From Sphingomonas sp. 8AM (lineage in GTDB: Bacteria > Pseudomonadota > Alphaproteobacteria > Sphingomonadales > Sphingomonadaceae), in the NCBI RefSeq assembly GCF_902506455.1, contig NZ_LR733844.1, positions 1,315,789-1,379,788 on the forward strand: a DNA stretch of 64,000 bases. Direction: 5' to 3'. This document shows positions 33,267-42,455 of the stretch, in pieces. Positions within the stretch are counted from its first letter, which is position 1; each line of letters begins with the position of its first letter. The notes under the pieces are model-generated. The model did not search any database. It had not been told where the DNA came from and saw only the letters and a list, made by a program, of their open reading frames with translations. The translations under genes were made by a program, and so were the position numbers.

Positions 33267-34961
33267 CTACCGCCGGTCGATCACGATCAGCGCGACCCCC
33301 TGCCGCGGCAGCTCCAGCGTGGCCGTGGCAGCGCCGCCGGCCGCGCCGGTCAACGCCAGCGGCTGCGGCTGCATTACCGACGCCTGTTCGAGCTGCACAT
33401 ATTGCGCATCGTCGGGCGCGATCGGCGCGCCCATCTTCTTCCATGCGGTGAAGGCGTTGGCATGGTCGCCGTCGACGCGCCACACCGTCGCGCGCGCGCC
33501 TGCCCCGCCCTTCACGCCGCGCAGCGCCAGCGTCACCGCCGCGGCCGGGCCCGGCACGTCGTCGTCGTGATAATGCCAGACGAGCACCGCGACCTTGCCG
33601 TCGGCGGTGCGGGTCGCGATCGTCCCGACGTCCGCCGCCCCTCGCACGCCATCGCGCATCACGATGTCGAGCGGCAGCTGTGCGTCGCTGCTCGCCGCCA
33701 ACCGGTCATCGCCGAGCTGCGCGAACATCCGGAAGACGTTGAGCACCGGCAGATCGACGCCGTTCGACGACAATTGCCGGTATCCCGCGAACCACGGCTG
33801 GTCCTCGAACTCGAACGCCCAGCTCAGCGCCCCGTCGAGATTGACGTTGCGCCGCGCCGCCAGCTCCCAGATGCGCGCAACGCTGGCCGCCGTGTAGCTC
33901 GAATACATCGTGCCGTTGCGATAGGCGTTCTCCGGTCCCGGACAGGCGGCGCAGCCCTCCGGGTCGCTCTCGCCGATCACCACCGGCTTGCCTGCCAGCG
34001 CCGGGATCGACAGCGTCTTGGTGAAGCCCTTGTCGACTTCCTTCAGGTGGGTGGCGATGCCCATCCGGACATGGCCGTCGGCAAAGGTCGGCTGCCCCTT
34101 GGCGTGGAAGGCGAGGAAGTCGGTCGGCGTACCGATCTGCCCCGTGGCATAATTGCGTCCGGACGTGACGTGCTTCAGGAAGCCGTCCATGAACGCACCG
34201 CCCGCTCCGGCGGCATCGGGGCCGCCGACCCGCGCATTGGGCAGCGCGCGGCGGATGCCGTCGACCGCATAATCGTGCATCTTGTAGAATTCGTCGTGGC
34301 TGGCCTTCCAGTACCAGCCGTTCGCCTCGTTCCAGATCTCGAAATACCAGCGCTCGACTTCCGCGCGGCCGTAGCGCTCGACATTGTGTTTCGTCCACTG
34401 GAAGACCAGCTCGCGCCATTTGTCGTAATCCTTTGGCGGATAGGCCCAGCCCGACATGATCCGTTTGTAGTCGAACCCCGGTCGCCAGTCGTGGCGATAG
34501 GGTGTGCCGGCGGGCGCGGAGGACAGCGCCTCGGGCATGAACCCGATCTGCAGATACGGATGGATGCCCGCCGCGCGATAGGTGTCGATGATCCGGTCGA
34601 CGTTGGTCCAGTTGTAGATCGGCTTCCCGTCCGGCGTCTCGTTATAGATGTCGGTGCTGCCCCATTTGAACGCGGCAGTGCCGTCGCCGGTGTTGAGCAG
34701 GTTGTGCGCGCGGAAATAGATGTCGCCGAGATTCAGCTTGCCGAGTTCGGCCAGCAGCTTCCTGCCGTCCTTCATCGTCGCGTAATTGGGCTCGTCCGCA
34801 CCGAAGAAACGCCAGATCGGTGGCAGCTTGCCCGCCGTGCGGGCGGTGTCGACCGTGATCCGCACCGGCCGCGCGGCGGTCGGCGCCTGCGCATGGACCG
34901 GCCCGGCGAGCAGCGTGCCCGCGAGCAGCAGCGGGGCGAGCAGATCGCGAAAGGGGCGCAT
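33267..34961 (-). CDS. Exported GH39-like glycoside hydrolase (beta-xylosidase type)
   Basis: 564 residues with a signal peptide (RPFRDLLAPLLLAGTLLAGP, then VHAQ). The clan-A TIM barrel shows the acid/base in WYFEIWNEANGWYW (E212) and a candidate nucleophile in GKPVVIGESDPEG (E331). A C-terminal beta domain follows (VAVLVWHYHDDDVPGPAAAV). This matches GH39 beta-xylosidases/iduronidase-like enzymes; the substrate is most plausibly a xylosyl or related glycan. The ATG at 34961 has AGAGGA upstream and is the only start giving a signal peptide. It is oriented like the TonB receptor operon but separated from it by about 400 bases. Confidence 0.87.
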   Translation of the reverse strand: MRPFRDLLAPLLLAGTLLAGPVHAQAPTAARPVRITVDTARTAGKLPPIWRFFGADEPNYATMKDGRKLLAELGKLNLGDIYFRAHNLLNTGDGTAAFKWGSTDIYNETPDGKPIYNWTNVDRIIDTYRAAGIHPYLQIGFMPEALSSAPAGTPYRHDWRPGFDYKRIMSGWAYPPKDYDKWRELVFQWTKHNVERYGRAEVERWYFEIWNEANGWYWKASHDEFYKMHDYAVDGIRRALPNARVGGPDAAGAGGAFMDGFLKHVTSGRNYATGQIGTPTDFLAFHAKGQPTFADGHVRMGIATHLKEVDKGFTKTLSIPALAGKPVVIGESDPEGCAACPGPENAYRNGTMYSSYTAASVARIWELAARRNVNLDGALSWAFEFEDQPWFAGYRQLSSNGVDLPVLNVFRMFAQLGDDRLAASSDAQLPLDIVMRDGVRGAADVGTIATRTADGKVAVLVWHYHDDDVPGPAAAVTLALRGVKGGAGARATVWRVDGDHANAFTAWKKMGAPIAPDDAQYVQLEQASVMQPQPLALTGAAGGAATATLELPRQGVALIVIDRR

Positions 34962-35120
34962 CGGGAATCCTCTCTTGTCGTGTGACTTACGGGCACGCAC
35001 GGATGCGGACCGCGACCATAAGGCAATACAGCACGGTATCACGCGGAAAGAACGCGGCGGCCGGGCGGCGAGGATGTCGTGGCACTTCCGCGTGCCGGGC
35101 AGTGGCAAGCAGCGCGGGGC

Positions 35121-35450
35121 TCAGCGCTGCTTCTTCGTGACCGTCGCGGTGAAATCCGGATCCTTCTTCGCCACCCAGTCGACGAATTTGCGTACGTTCG
35201 GATTGTCCAGCAAGCCGGACACCTCCGTGCCATGCCGCTGCAACTCGGAATTGGTAAAATTGGCGATCACCGTCTGCTGACAGATCGAATGCATCGGCAC
35301 GACGTCGCGCCCGCCGCGGCTCTTGGGGACGGGATGGTGCCAGACGATCGTCTTCCCGGTCGGCCGGCCGCACAACCAGCAGGGGACCGGTTCGGCCGCG
35401 GCGTCTTCCTGCGGAAGGTGATCGTAAGGGTCTTTCGAACGTCTGGCCAT
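35121..35450 (-). CDS. Small HNH-endonuclease-like zinc protein
   Basis: 109 residues. PCWLCGRPTG supplies a CxxC, and IVWHHPVPKSRGGRDVVPMH followed by SICQ supplies the HH and later Cys/His positions of an HNH/zinc-finger fold. The C-terminal part (NPNVRKFVDWVAKKDPDF) is helical. Such short HNH-like proteins are widespread in sphingomonads as single genes; nuclease activity is not proven. It is unrelated in function to the glycan genes around it. Confidence 0.75.
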   Translation of the reverse strand: MARRSKDPYDHLPQEDAAAEPVPCWLCGRPTGKTIVWHHPVPKSRGGRDVVPMHSICQQTVIANFTNSELQRHGTEVSGLLDNPNVRKFVDWVAKKDPDFTATVTKKQR

Positions 35451-35531
35451 TGCGCTGCCCGCCTTGATTGCCCCCTGTCTTTAGCGAAGCGATCCGCCGC
35501 ATCCTATGGAAAGATGTCGCCGACGATGCGC

Positions 35532-36368
35532 TTAGCCCGCCCCGGTCAGCCAGTCGGCGCCGATCTCGCCCCGATGTCCCTCCGGCGCGAGCACGACGCG
35601 CAACGCTTCCAGCAGCGGCGGCAGCGCCTGCGTGAAGGCATAGGGTGGATTGATGATGAAAAGACCGGCGCCGTTGTAGCTGCCGGGTCGATCGTCATCG
35701 TACAGCCAATGCTCCACCGTCAGGAATTTCGGGATACCGAGCGCTCGCAACTGCCCCTTCCACCGCCAGTGCGCGGCGCGGTCCTTCAGCGGATACCAGA
35801 TCACCGTCACGCCATGCCCCCATTTGCGGGACGCCGCGGCGAGCGTAGCGGTGATCCGGGCGCGCTCGTCGGTCTGCTCGTACGGTGGATCCACGACCAC
35901 CATGCCGCGCGCGGTGCGCGGCGGCACCATCGCCAGCCAGAATTCATAGGCGTCGCGCTCATGCACCGCAGCCGGGGTGTCGCGCATCGCCCCGCGCAAC
36001 GTATCGGCATCCTCGGGGTGTTTCTCGTTCAGGATCAGCGCATCCTGCGGGCGCAACACGTCCGCCAGAAACCGCGGCGAGCCGGGATAGAAGCGCGTCC
36101 CGCCGTCGTCGTTCACCGCCCGCACCGCGGTGCGATAGTCGTCCAGTAACGGGTTCGCATCGGAGACGGCGCGCAGCACCCCGTGCATCGCCTCGCCCGT
36201 CCGCTGTGCATGCTCGCCTTCGAGGTCGTACAGCCCGCAGCCGGCATGGGTGTCGATCAGGGTCAGTGCGCCCGGTTTCTGCTGCAATGCGTGCACCAGC
36301 GCGATCAACAGGCCGTGCTTGACGACATCGGCGCTGTTACCGGCATGGAAGGAATGGCGATAATTCAC
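35532..36368 (-). CDS. rlmJ: 23S rRNA (adenine(2030)-N6)-methyltransferase
   Basis: 278 residues, the usual RlmJ length. The N-terminus MNYRHSFHAGNSADVVKHGL is the family signature. The SAM-binding region includes LTLIDTHAGCGLYDLEG, and the catalytic N6-methyltransferase motif is VVVDPPYEQ. The C-terminal part has VIWYPLKDR and SYNGAGLFIINPPY. It methylates A2030 of 23S rRNA. A housekeeping gene between the two glycan clusters. Confidence 0.95.
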   Translation of the reverse strand: MNYRHSFHAGNSADVVKHGLLIALVHALQQKPGALTLIDTHAGCGLYDLEGEHAQRTGEAMHGVLRAVSDANPLLDDYRTAVRAVNDDGGTRFYPGSPRFLADVLRPQDALILNEKHPEDADTLRGAMRDTPAAVHERDAYEFWLAMVPPRTARGMVVVDPPYEQTDERARITATLAAASRKWGHGVTVIWYPLKDRAAHWRWKGQLRALGIPKFLTVEHWLYDDDRPGSYNGAGLFIINPPYAFTQALPPLLEALRVVLAPEGHRGEIGADWLTGAG

Positions 36369-36494
36369 TGCGGATTCACGTCCTGACGATCGCGGGCGGC
36401 AGTCAGCATACGACGCGGCGCTGACCTGCGGCCACTTTCCGTCGGCGGCGCGGCTGGTACGGGCGCGTGCCGCCCCGACGGTCCAGACCGGGCG

Positions 36495-36815
36495 TCAATT
36501 GCCGTCGGCATCGACCGTGAACACCACCGGCTTGCCCCGCGAGACCGGCTCCCAGCCGGCGGCGAGCGCCGCGCGCACGCACCGCGAGATCGTCGCGTCA
36601 TCGAGTTGCAGCCGACCGCGCGGCAAACCCTTCAGCAGTCGCTTGGGTGCCGGGAACTCCACCCACGCCTCGCGCGGGACATCGTGCTGGAGCAGCCCGA
36701 TCGTCATCCCCTTCCACCCTTCGTCGTCAGACTGATGGGGTTCACGCTGAAGATGCCAGTCATAGCTGTTGCCATCCACGACAACCGTGCCGCTGGTGCT
36801 TTGTGATCTTGCCAT
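36495..36815 (-). CDS. Conserved hypothetical protein
   Basis: 106 residues beginning MARSQSTSGTVVVDGNSYDW. The sequence (LQREPHQSDDEGWKGMTIGL, AWVEFPAPKRLLKGLPRGR, LDDATISRCVRAALAAGWEP) looks like a compact alpha/beta protein and ends VVFTVDADGN. No transmembrane segment or signal peptide. I do not know a function. The gene is 28 bases after the Gfo/Idh/MocA gene and could share its transcript. Confidence 0.75.
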   Translation of the reverse strand: MARSQSTSGTVVVDGNSYDWHLQREPHQSDDEGWKGMTIGLLQHDVPREAWVEFPAPKRLLKGLPRGRLQLDDATISRCVRAALAAGWEPVSRGKPVVFTVDADGN

Positions 36816-36843
36816 ATCGGGCGCCCCTAGCACGGGTTTCGCG

Positions 36844-37770
36844 TCAGGGCACGGGCCGCCGCGTGCCGCGCTGGCGGGACGTCTCCGCATCGCGAACGAT
36901 CGCTTCGCAGATCTCGTGCGTCGCCAGGATCGCTGCGGCATCGACCGGCCGCCGCGTGCGGGCGGCCAGCAGGAAGTCGTCGCACATCGCCTCGAAGCCA
37001 CGCTGCCGTCCGACCGGCGTCCAGTCGCCGCGGCGCGACCGGCTCAGCGTCCCGCGCGCTTCGATGCGCTCGGACAGGTTCAGCACCGTGTGGCGTACCC
37101 CCGCCCCGATCACGTCCAGCCGTTCCTCGTCGAGGCCGCTGTCACGATGCATGGTGCCGATCGCGGTGAACCCCGCGCCGGCCAGCGTCAGGGTGATCGC
37201 GTGCAGCAGGCCGCCCGCGACATGCGTTTCGATGGTACGACGCAGGACCGGCGCGGGGACGAACGACAGCAACGTGTCGACGACATGGATGAAGTCGTCG
37301 AAGACGACGCGCCGCGGCAGATCGGGCTGGCGCTCGCGGTGCTTTTCCATGACGATCAGGCTGGCAGCGGTGCCGCGCAGCGCGACATAATCCGGCGCGA
37401 ACCGTCGGTTGAAGCCGATCACGAGCGGAACGGCACGCGCGGTCGCCAGCGCGACCAGCGCCTCGACCCCGGCGAGATGGTCGGCGAGCGGCTTGTCGAC
37501 GAAGGTCGGCACGTCGTGTTCGATCAGCAGCCTGACGAGGTCGCCATGTGCCGGCGTCGCGGCGTGGACGAAGGCGGCGTCGAACGAGCTGGCGGACAAG
37601 GCCGCGGCGGCGCTGCGGTGGCGATGCACGATCCGGAAGGCGTCGCCGACCGCGGCGAGCGCGGCTTCATCGCGCGTTGCGAGGTGGATATCGAGCCCGG
37701 CGCGCGTCGACACCACCGGAAGATACGCCTTGCGGGCAATGTCGCCCAGCCCGGTCACCAGCACCCGCAT
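36844..37770 (-). CDS. Gfo/Idh/MocA family oxidoreductase
   Basis: 308 residues. The Rossmann motif at the start (MRVLVTGLGDIARKAYLPVV) is followed by FVHAATPAHGDLVRLLIEHD, the Lys-containing VPTFVDKPLADHLAG with the conserved DKP(L), and VPLVIGFNRRFAPDY. The C-terminal alpha/beta domain contains FIHVVDTLLSFVP. These enzymes use NAD(P) to oxidise or reduce sugars and related substrates. It lies 43 bases after the LacI gene on the same strand, so it is likely part of the sugar-utilisation regulon. Confidence 0.88.
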   Translation of the reverse strand: MRVLVTGLGDIARKAYLPVVSTRAGLDIHLATRDEAALAAVGDAFRIVHRHRSAAAALSASSFDAAFVHAATPAHGDLVRLLIEHDVPTFVDKPLADHLAGVEALVALATARAVPLVIGFNRRFAPDYVALRGTAASLIVMEKHRERQPDLPRRVVFDDFIHVVDTLLSFVPAPVLRRTIETHVAGGLLHAITLTLAGAGFTAIGTMHRDSGLDEERLDVIGAGVRHTVLNLSERIEARGTLSRSRRGDWTPVGRQRGFEAMCDDFLLAARTRRPVDAAAILATHEICEAIVRDAETSRQRGTRRPVP

Positions 37771-37813
37771 CGTTATTCCTTCCGCCCGCACCGGACCGGG
37801 ACCGCAATCCGCA

Positions 37814-38869
37814 TCAGCGCGAAATACCAGGCGCATCAAGCCGATGACGATCGACCCGATGACTTTGCCGCAGCCGCAGGTGCAGCGGCCATCGCAGCTG
37901 CAGCCGGGCGTCGGCATCCCGTTCCCTGTCGGCGATCATCGCCACCAGCTCGTGCGCGAGGGCGAGCCCGAGCGCGTTGAGATCGAGCGAGAAACAGGTC
38001 AGGTCCGGCGACAAGGCCTGACACGTCGGATTGTCGCGCAGCCCGATCACCGCAATGTCGCGGCCCGGTTCGCAGCCCAGCCCGCGCAACGCCCGATACG
38101 CGCCGACGGGAGCGGTTTCTCCCATCAATAACAACGCGGTCGGCGGCTGTTCCAGCGCCATCAACTCGCGCGTCGCGGCCTCGCCGTCATGTTCGTCGGT
38201 GTCACCGCGGTGGATCAATGCCTCATCCGCCGCGAGCCCGGCCCTGGCGAGCGCGGCGCGATATTCGGCGACGACGATGTGGCTGTTGTTGATCGTCGCG
38301 GGCGGGGTCACCAGGCCGATGCGGCGATGCCCGTCGGCGAGCAGCAACGCCATCGCCTCCGCGACGACGCCTTCGAAGTCGAGGTCGATCCACGAATAAT
38401 CGCCGACCGACGCGGTACGCCCGAGCGCGACGAAGGGAATATGACGCTCCGACAGCAACTTGATGCGGGCATCCTCGTGTTGCGTGCCCGACAGCAACCA
38501 GCCATCCGCCGTGCCGCGCGCGATGTGGCGGCGGAGGAACGTCTCGCCGTCCTCGCCCTTGCGCGCCAGCAGGATGACAAGATCGAGGCCGTGGTCGACC
38601 AGCCCGGCCTGCACGCCTTCGAGCAATGCCATGAAGAACGGATCGCCGTGCACCGCGCTATCGTGTTCCAGCGTCAGCATAAAACCGATCGTCGCCGTTC
38701 GCCCGATCCGCAGCGTCCGCCCGGACTGGTTGGGCGTGTAGCCAAGAGCCGACGCCGCCTCCAGCACGCGCTGCCGCGTTAAGGGACTGACATCCTTACG
38801 ATCATTCAGCGCGCGCGACACCGTGCCGATCGACAGGCCCAGATGGCCGGCAAGCGCCCGAATGTCCAT
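37814..38869 (-). CDS. LacI family transcriptional regulator
   Basis: 351 residues. The helix-turn-helix and hinge are MDIRALAGHLGLSIGTVSRA, LNDRKDVSPLTRQRVLEAAS and LGYTPNQSGRTLRIG; the periplasmic-binding-protein-like effector domain follows (GFMLTLEHDSAVHGDPFFMA, GTADGWLLSGTQHEDARIK, DGHRRIGLVTPP). The start is the ATG at 38869; the open frame extends further but is not protein-like. It is divergent from the GH31 gene, and a palindromic AAACGTTT (38944-38951) in the intergenic region has the central CG of LacI-family operators. It most likely represses the GH31-transporter-CBM hydrolase operon until a sugar binds. Confidence 0.92.
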   Translation of the reverse strand: MDIRALAGHLGLSIGTVSRALNDRKDVSPLTRQRVLEAASALGYTPNQSGRTLRIGRTATIGFMLTLEHDSAVHGDPFFMALLEGVQAGLVDHGLDLVILLARKGEDGETFLRRHIARGTADGWLLSGTQHEDARIKLLSERHIPFVALGRTASVGDYSWIDLDFEGVVAEAMALLLADGHRRIGLVTPPATINNSHIVVAEYRAALARAGLAADEALIHRGDTDEHDGEAATRELMALEQPPTALLLMGETAPVGAYRALRGLGCEPGRDIAVIGLRDNPTCQALSPDLTCFSLDLNALGLALAHELVAMIADRERDADARLQLRWPLHLRLRQSHRVDRHRLDAPGISR

Positions 38870-38941
38870 CCGCGCCTGATCGCCGCCGCACCGCGGCGGC
38901 GCAAGGGGCTTGACAGGACGATGGCCGGAACGCACACCGCC

Positions 38942-38953
38942 GGAAACGTTTAC
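38942..38953. promoter_or_regulatory. Putative LacI-family operator upstream of GH31 operon
   Basis: GGAAACGTTTAC contains a perfect AAACGTTT palindrome with a central CG, as in LacI-family operators. It lies between the divergent lacI-type and GH31 genes, 37 bases before the GH31 start. Confidence 0.6.
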
Positions 38954-38989
38954 GGCCGGAGCATTGGTCGACGGGGAGGATGAAAAAGC

Positions 38990-41038
38990 GTGGATACGCT
39001 GACGCTTGAAGAGCGCGCGATCGCCTGGGGCTATAATGGCGACTGGGTGCGGATCGAGGCACATGGGCCGAGCGGCTTGCGGCTGCGCGCCTCGACCTAC
39101 GCCGCCCGCCCCGCCGCGCCGGGGGCGTTGCTCGACATCAATCCGGTTGCCGCGACGATCGATCGGGACGGTTCGGTAGCACGGATCCGCAACGGCGGGA
39201 TCACGGCAGAGCTGGATTTACAAGGCCGCGTGCGCTTTCTGGATCGCCACGGACGCGTGCTGATCGAGGAAAAGTGGCGGCAGCGCGATACGGTGACCAG
39301 ATTCTGGACCATCGGCAGCGAGACGGTCGAGACGATCAGCGCGCTGGGTCTGGCCGGGCGCGAATTCCGCCCGCTGCCGGGCGGCGCGGCGCAGATCACG
39401 GTGCGGTTCGAGGCCCGGCCGGGCGAGCGGCTGTACGGCATGGGCCAGTACCAGCAACCCAATCTCGACCTCGCCGGCTGCGTGCTCGAACTGGCGCAGC
39501 GCAATTCGCAGGCGAGCGTCCCGTTCGTCGTGTCGAGCCACGGCTATGGCATGTTGTGGAACAGCCCGGCGGTCGGCGAGGCGTGCTTTGCAGCCAATGG
39601 CGCGATCTGGACGTCGCGGGCCGCACACGAGATCGATTACTGGATCACCGCCGCCGACACGCCCGCGCAGATCGTGCGCAATTATGCGCAGGTCACGGGC
39701 ACGGCGCCGATGATGCCCGATTATGCGCTGGGGTTGTGGCAGAGCAAGCTGCGCTACCGCACGCAGGACGAGCTGCTGGCGGTCGCGCGCGCCTATCGCG
39801 AGCGCGGCATCCCGCTGGCGGTGATCGTCGCCGACTTCTTCCACTGGCCGGTCCAGGGCGACTGGCGGTTCGATGCGCGCGAATGGCCCGACCCGGCGGC
39901 GATGTGCGCCGAGCTGGCGGCGATGGGCACCGCGCTGATGGTGTCGGTGTGGCCGACCGTCGATCCGCGTTCGGAAAATTACCCGACGCTCGCCGAGCGC
40001 GGCTATCTGGTACGCGCCAACCGTGGCGTCGACGTGCAGCAGGAGTTCCTCGGCAACACGCGCTTCCTCGACGTCACGCATCCCGGCGCGCGCGACTTCC
40101 TGTGGCAGACGCTGAAGCGCAATTATCGCGACAAGGGCGTGACATTGTTCTGGCTCGACGAGGCAGAGCCCGAATATGGCGCCTATGACTTCGACAATTA
40201 CCGCTATCATGCCGGCGAGGTGCTGGCGGTCGGCAATGCCTATCCGCTCCATTACGCCCAGGCGCTCCACGACGGGCTGGCCGGCGAGGGCGCGACCGAC
40301 ACCGTCAGTCTGGTGCGCTGCGCGTGGGCGGGGAGCCAGCGTTATGGCGCGCTGATCTGGTCGGGCGACATCCACAGCTCGTTCACCGCGATGCGCAACC
40401 AGTTGAGCGCCGGGCTGAACATGGCGATGGCAGGGATCCCGTGGTGGACGACCGATATCGGCGGCTTCCACGGCGGCGATGTCGACGATCCCGCGTTCCA
40501 CGAGCTGATGATCCGCTGGTTCCAATGGGCGGTGTTCACGCCGGTGCTGCGGATGCACGGGCATCGCGACCCGATCACCCCGCCCGCCGAACCGTTCCGC
40601 GACGGCGTCGCACAGTGCGACACCGGCGCGGGCAACGAATTGTGGAGCTTTGGCGACGACGTGTTCGCGATCCTGCGCCGCTTCGCTGCGCTTCGCGAGC
40701 GGTTGCGGCCGTATGTCGCCGGGCTGATGCGCACCGCGCACGAGGCGGGCGACCCGCCGATGCGGCCGATGTTCTACGACTATCCCGAGCAGCCGCGCAG
40801 CTGGGAAGTCGACGACCAATATATGTTCGGCCCCGACCTGCTGGTCGCGCCGGTTACCGCGGCGGACGTCGATGCGCGTGAGGTGTGGCTGCCCGCGGGT
40901 GCGTGGGTCGATGCGTGGTCCGGGGCGGAAGTGGCCGGCGACGCGACGATCCGCTGCGCCGCGCCGCGCGACCGGCTGCCGGTGTTCGTCCGCGCCGGCG
41001 CGCGCGTCGCGGAAGCGTTCGCGGACCCCGAGGCATGA
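38990..41038 (+). CDS. GH31 family glycoside hydrolase (alpha-xylosidase/alpha-glucosidase type)
   Basis: 682 residues without a signal peptide, so cytoplasmic. The N-terminal beta-sandwich (to about 230) is followed by the barrel with the GH31 nucleophile in TLFWLDEAEPEYG (D390) and the acid/base region TTDIGGFHGGD (D489). RMHGHRDP and FGPDLLVAPVT are further family landmarks. Alpha-xylosidases of the YicI branch are a good fit. The start is the GTG at 38990 preceded by GGGGAGGA; an ATG nine bases earlier is out of frame. Its stop overlaps the ATG of the transporter gene, beginning a tightly coupled operon. Confidence 0.9.
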   Translation: MDTLTLEERAIAWGYNGDWVRIEAHGPSGLRLRASTYAARPAAPGALLDINPVAATIDRDGSVARIRNGGITAELDLQGRVRFLDRHGRVLIEEKWRQRDTVTRFWTIGSETVETISALGLAGREFRPLPGGAAQITVRFEARPGERLYGMGQYQQPNLDLAGCVLELAQRNSQASVPFVVSSHGYGMLWNSPAVGEACFAANGAIWTSRAAHEIDYWITAADTPAQIVRNYAQVTGTAPMMPDYALGLWQSKLRYRTQDELLAVARAYRERGIPLAVIVADFFHWPVQGDWRFDAREWPDPAAMCAELAAMGTALMVSVWPTVDPRSENYPTLAERGYLVRANRGVDVQQEFLGNTRFLDVTHPGARDFLWQTLKRNYRDKGVTLFWLDEAEPEYGAYDFDNYRYHAGEVLAVGNAYPLHYAQALHDGLAGEGATDTVSLVRCAWAGSQRYGALIWSGDIHSSFTAMRNQLSAGLNMAMAGIPWWTTDIGGFHGGDVDDPAFHELMIRWFQWAVFTPVLRMHGHRDPITPPAEPFRDGVAQCDTGAGNELWSFGDDVFAILRRFAALRERLRPYVAGLMRTAHEAGDPPMRPMFYDYPEQPRSWEVDDQYMFGPDLLVAPVTAADVDAREVWLPAGAWVDAWSGAEVAGDATIRCAAPRDRLPVFVRAGARVAEAFADPEA

Positions 41039-42423
41039 CGACGATCGCGCAACAGGGCGACGCCGCGCCGGTCCACGCCGCGCCGACACCCGTCGCGCGC
41101 GTGCCGTTCGGCGAGAAGGTCGCCTATGGCTTCGGCGACGCGGGCGGGACGATCATCACCGGGCTGATCGCCAATTTCCTGACCTTCTATTACACCGACG
41201 TGTTCGGGATCGCGCCGGGCGTCGTCGGCATCCTGTTCCTGTCGCTGCGCATCTTCGATGCCGTCTCCGACCCGCTGATCGGGATCATGGCCGACCGCAC
41301 GAAGACGCGCTGGGGGCAGTTCCGCCCGTATCTGTTGTGGACCGCGATCCCGGTCGGGCTCTGCAGCTTCCTGACCTTCCAGTCGCCCGACCTCGGGCAG
41401 GACGGCAAGGTCGCGTATGCCGCGATCACCTATTTCCTGCTCGCCTTCTCCTATTCACTCAACAACGTTCCCTATTGCGCGCTGGTCACGCGAATGACCG
41501 ACAGCGCCGAGGAAGGCGTCGCGTGCCAGTCGGTACGCTTCGCGATGGTGGCGATCGCCTCGTTCACCGTCTCGGTCGGGCTGCCGATCATGGTGCGCGC
41601 ACTGGGCGCGGGCGACGTCGCGCGCGGCTATCGCGACGGCGTGGCGATCCTGAGCCTCGTGGCGGTGGCGATGTTCCTGATCTGCTTCCTGTTCGTGCGC
41701 GAGCGCGTCACCTTCGCGGCCGCCGAGGAACCGCCGCTGCGCGTCGCGATCGCCAATACGCTGAAGAACGACCAGTTGCGCATCACCTTCGCGATGACGC
41801 TGCTGCTGATCGCGATCTTCAACACCAAGGGTGGCGCGGCGCTCTATTTCATCACCTATGTGCTGAACGGCGGGACGACCTATCAGGCGTTCTTCTTCGG
41901 CATCGCGACGATCGGCGGGTTCATCGGCTCGATCGTCGTCACCTTCTTCACGCGCCGTTTCGACGTGCGGACGATCTATATCTGGGTCAATCTGATCCTC
42001 GTCGCCGGGCATGTCGCCGCCTTCTTCGTGCCGGGCGACTATCCGACCCTGTGGCTGGTGCTGGTCGGGCTGTGCTGCATCGTGCTGGGCTGCACGCTGC
42101 CGCTGCACTTCACGCTGATCCAGCTCGCCGACCAATATGGCGAGTGGAAGCTGGGGATGCGCTCGTCCGGCATGAGCTTCGCGTTCAACCAGTTCTTCGT
42201 GAAACTGGCATGGGCGGTCGCGGGGGCGCTGATCAGCGCGGTGCTGGTGATCGTCTCCTACAAGGCCGGCGCGAACAACCAGACGCCGTTGTCGCTGACA
42301 GGCATCCGCGCGCTGTCGACGCTGGTACCGGCCGCGATGCACCTGCTGCTCGCCTTTACGATCAGCCGGCTGATCCTCAACCGCGCGACGATCGCGCGCA
42401 TGAACGCGGCGCGCGCGGCATGA
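41035..42423 (+). CDS. MFS glycoside-pentoside-hexuronide (GPH) family transporter
   Basis: 462 residues with 12 hydrophobic helices. The family landmarks are VAYGFGDAGGTIITGLIANF, LRIFDAVSDPLIGIMADRT with the conserved cation-site Asp, and KTRWGQFRPYLLWTAIP. GPH symporters import disaccharides, pentosides or hexuronides with Na+ or H+. Its ATG overlaps the GH31 stop (ATGA) and its stop overlaps an ATG of the next gene, so it should deliver the substrate of the GH31 enzyme to the cytoplasm. Confidence 0.93.
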   Translation: MTTIAQQGDAAPVHAAPTPVARVPFGEKVAYGFGDAGGTIITGLIANFLTFYYTDVFGIAPGVVGILFLSLRIFDAVSDPLIGIMADRTKTRWGQFRPYLLWTAIPVGLCSFLTFQSPDLGQDGKVAYAAITYFLLAFSYSLNNVPYCALVTRMTDSAEEGVACQSVRFAMVAIASFTVSVGLPIMVRALGAGDVARGYRDGVAILSLVAVAMFLICFLFVRERVTFAAAEEPPLRVAIANTLKNDQLRITFAMTLLLIAIFNTKGGAALYFITYVLNGGTTYQAFFFGIATIGGFIGSIVVTFFTRRFDVRTIYIWVNLILVAGHVAAFFVPGDYPTLWLVLVGLCCIVLGCTLPLHFTLIQLADQYGEWKLGMRSSGMSFAFNQFFVKLAWAVAGALISAVLVIVSYKAGANNQTPLSLTGIRALSTLVPAAMHLLLAFTISRLILNRATIARMNAARAA

Positions 42424-42455
42424 ACGCCGCCCCGTCCTCACCGGAGTTTCGACCG

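Noticed and set aside
40872..42455. Upstream extension of the two-CBM hydrolase frame through the transporter gene
   Set aside because: It is an Arg/Ala-rich shadow frame of the transporter; the hydrolase begins at its signal peptide.
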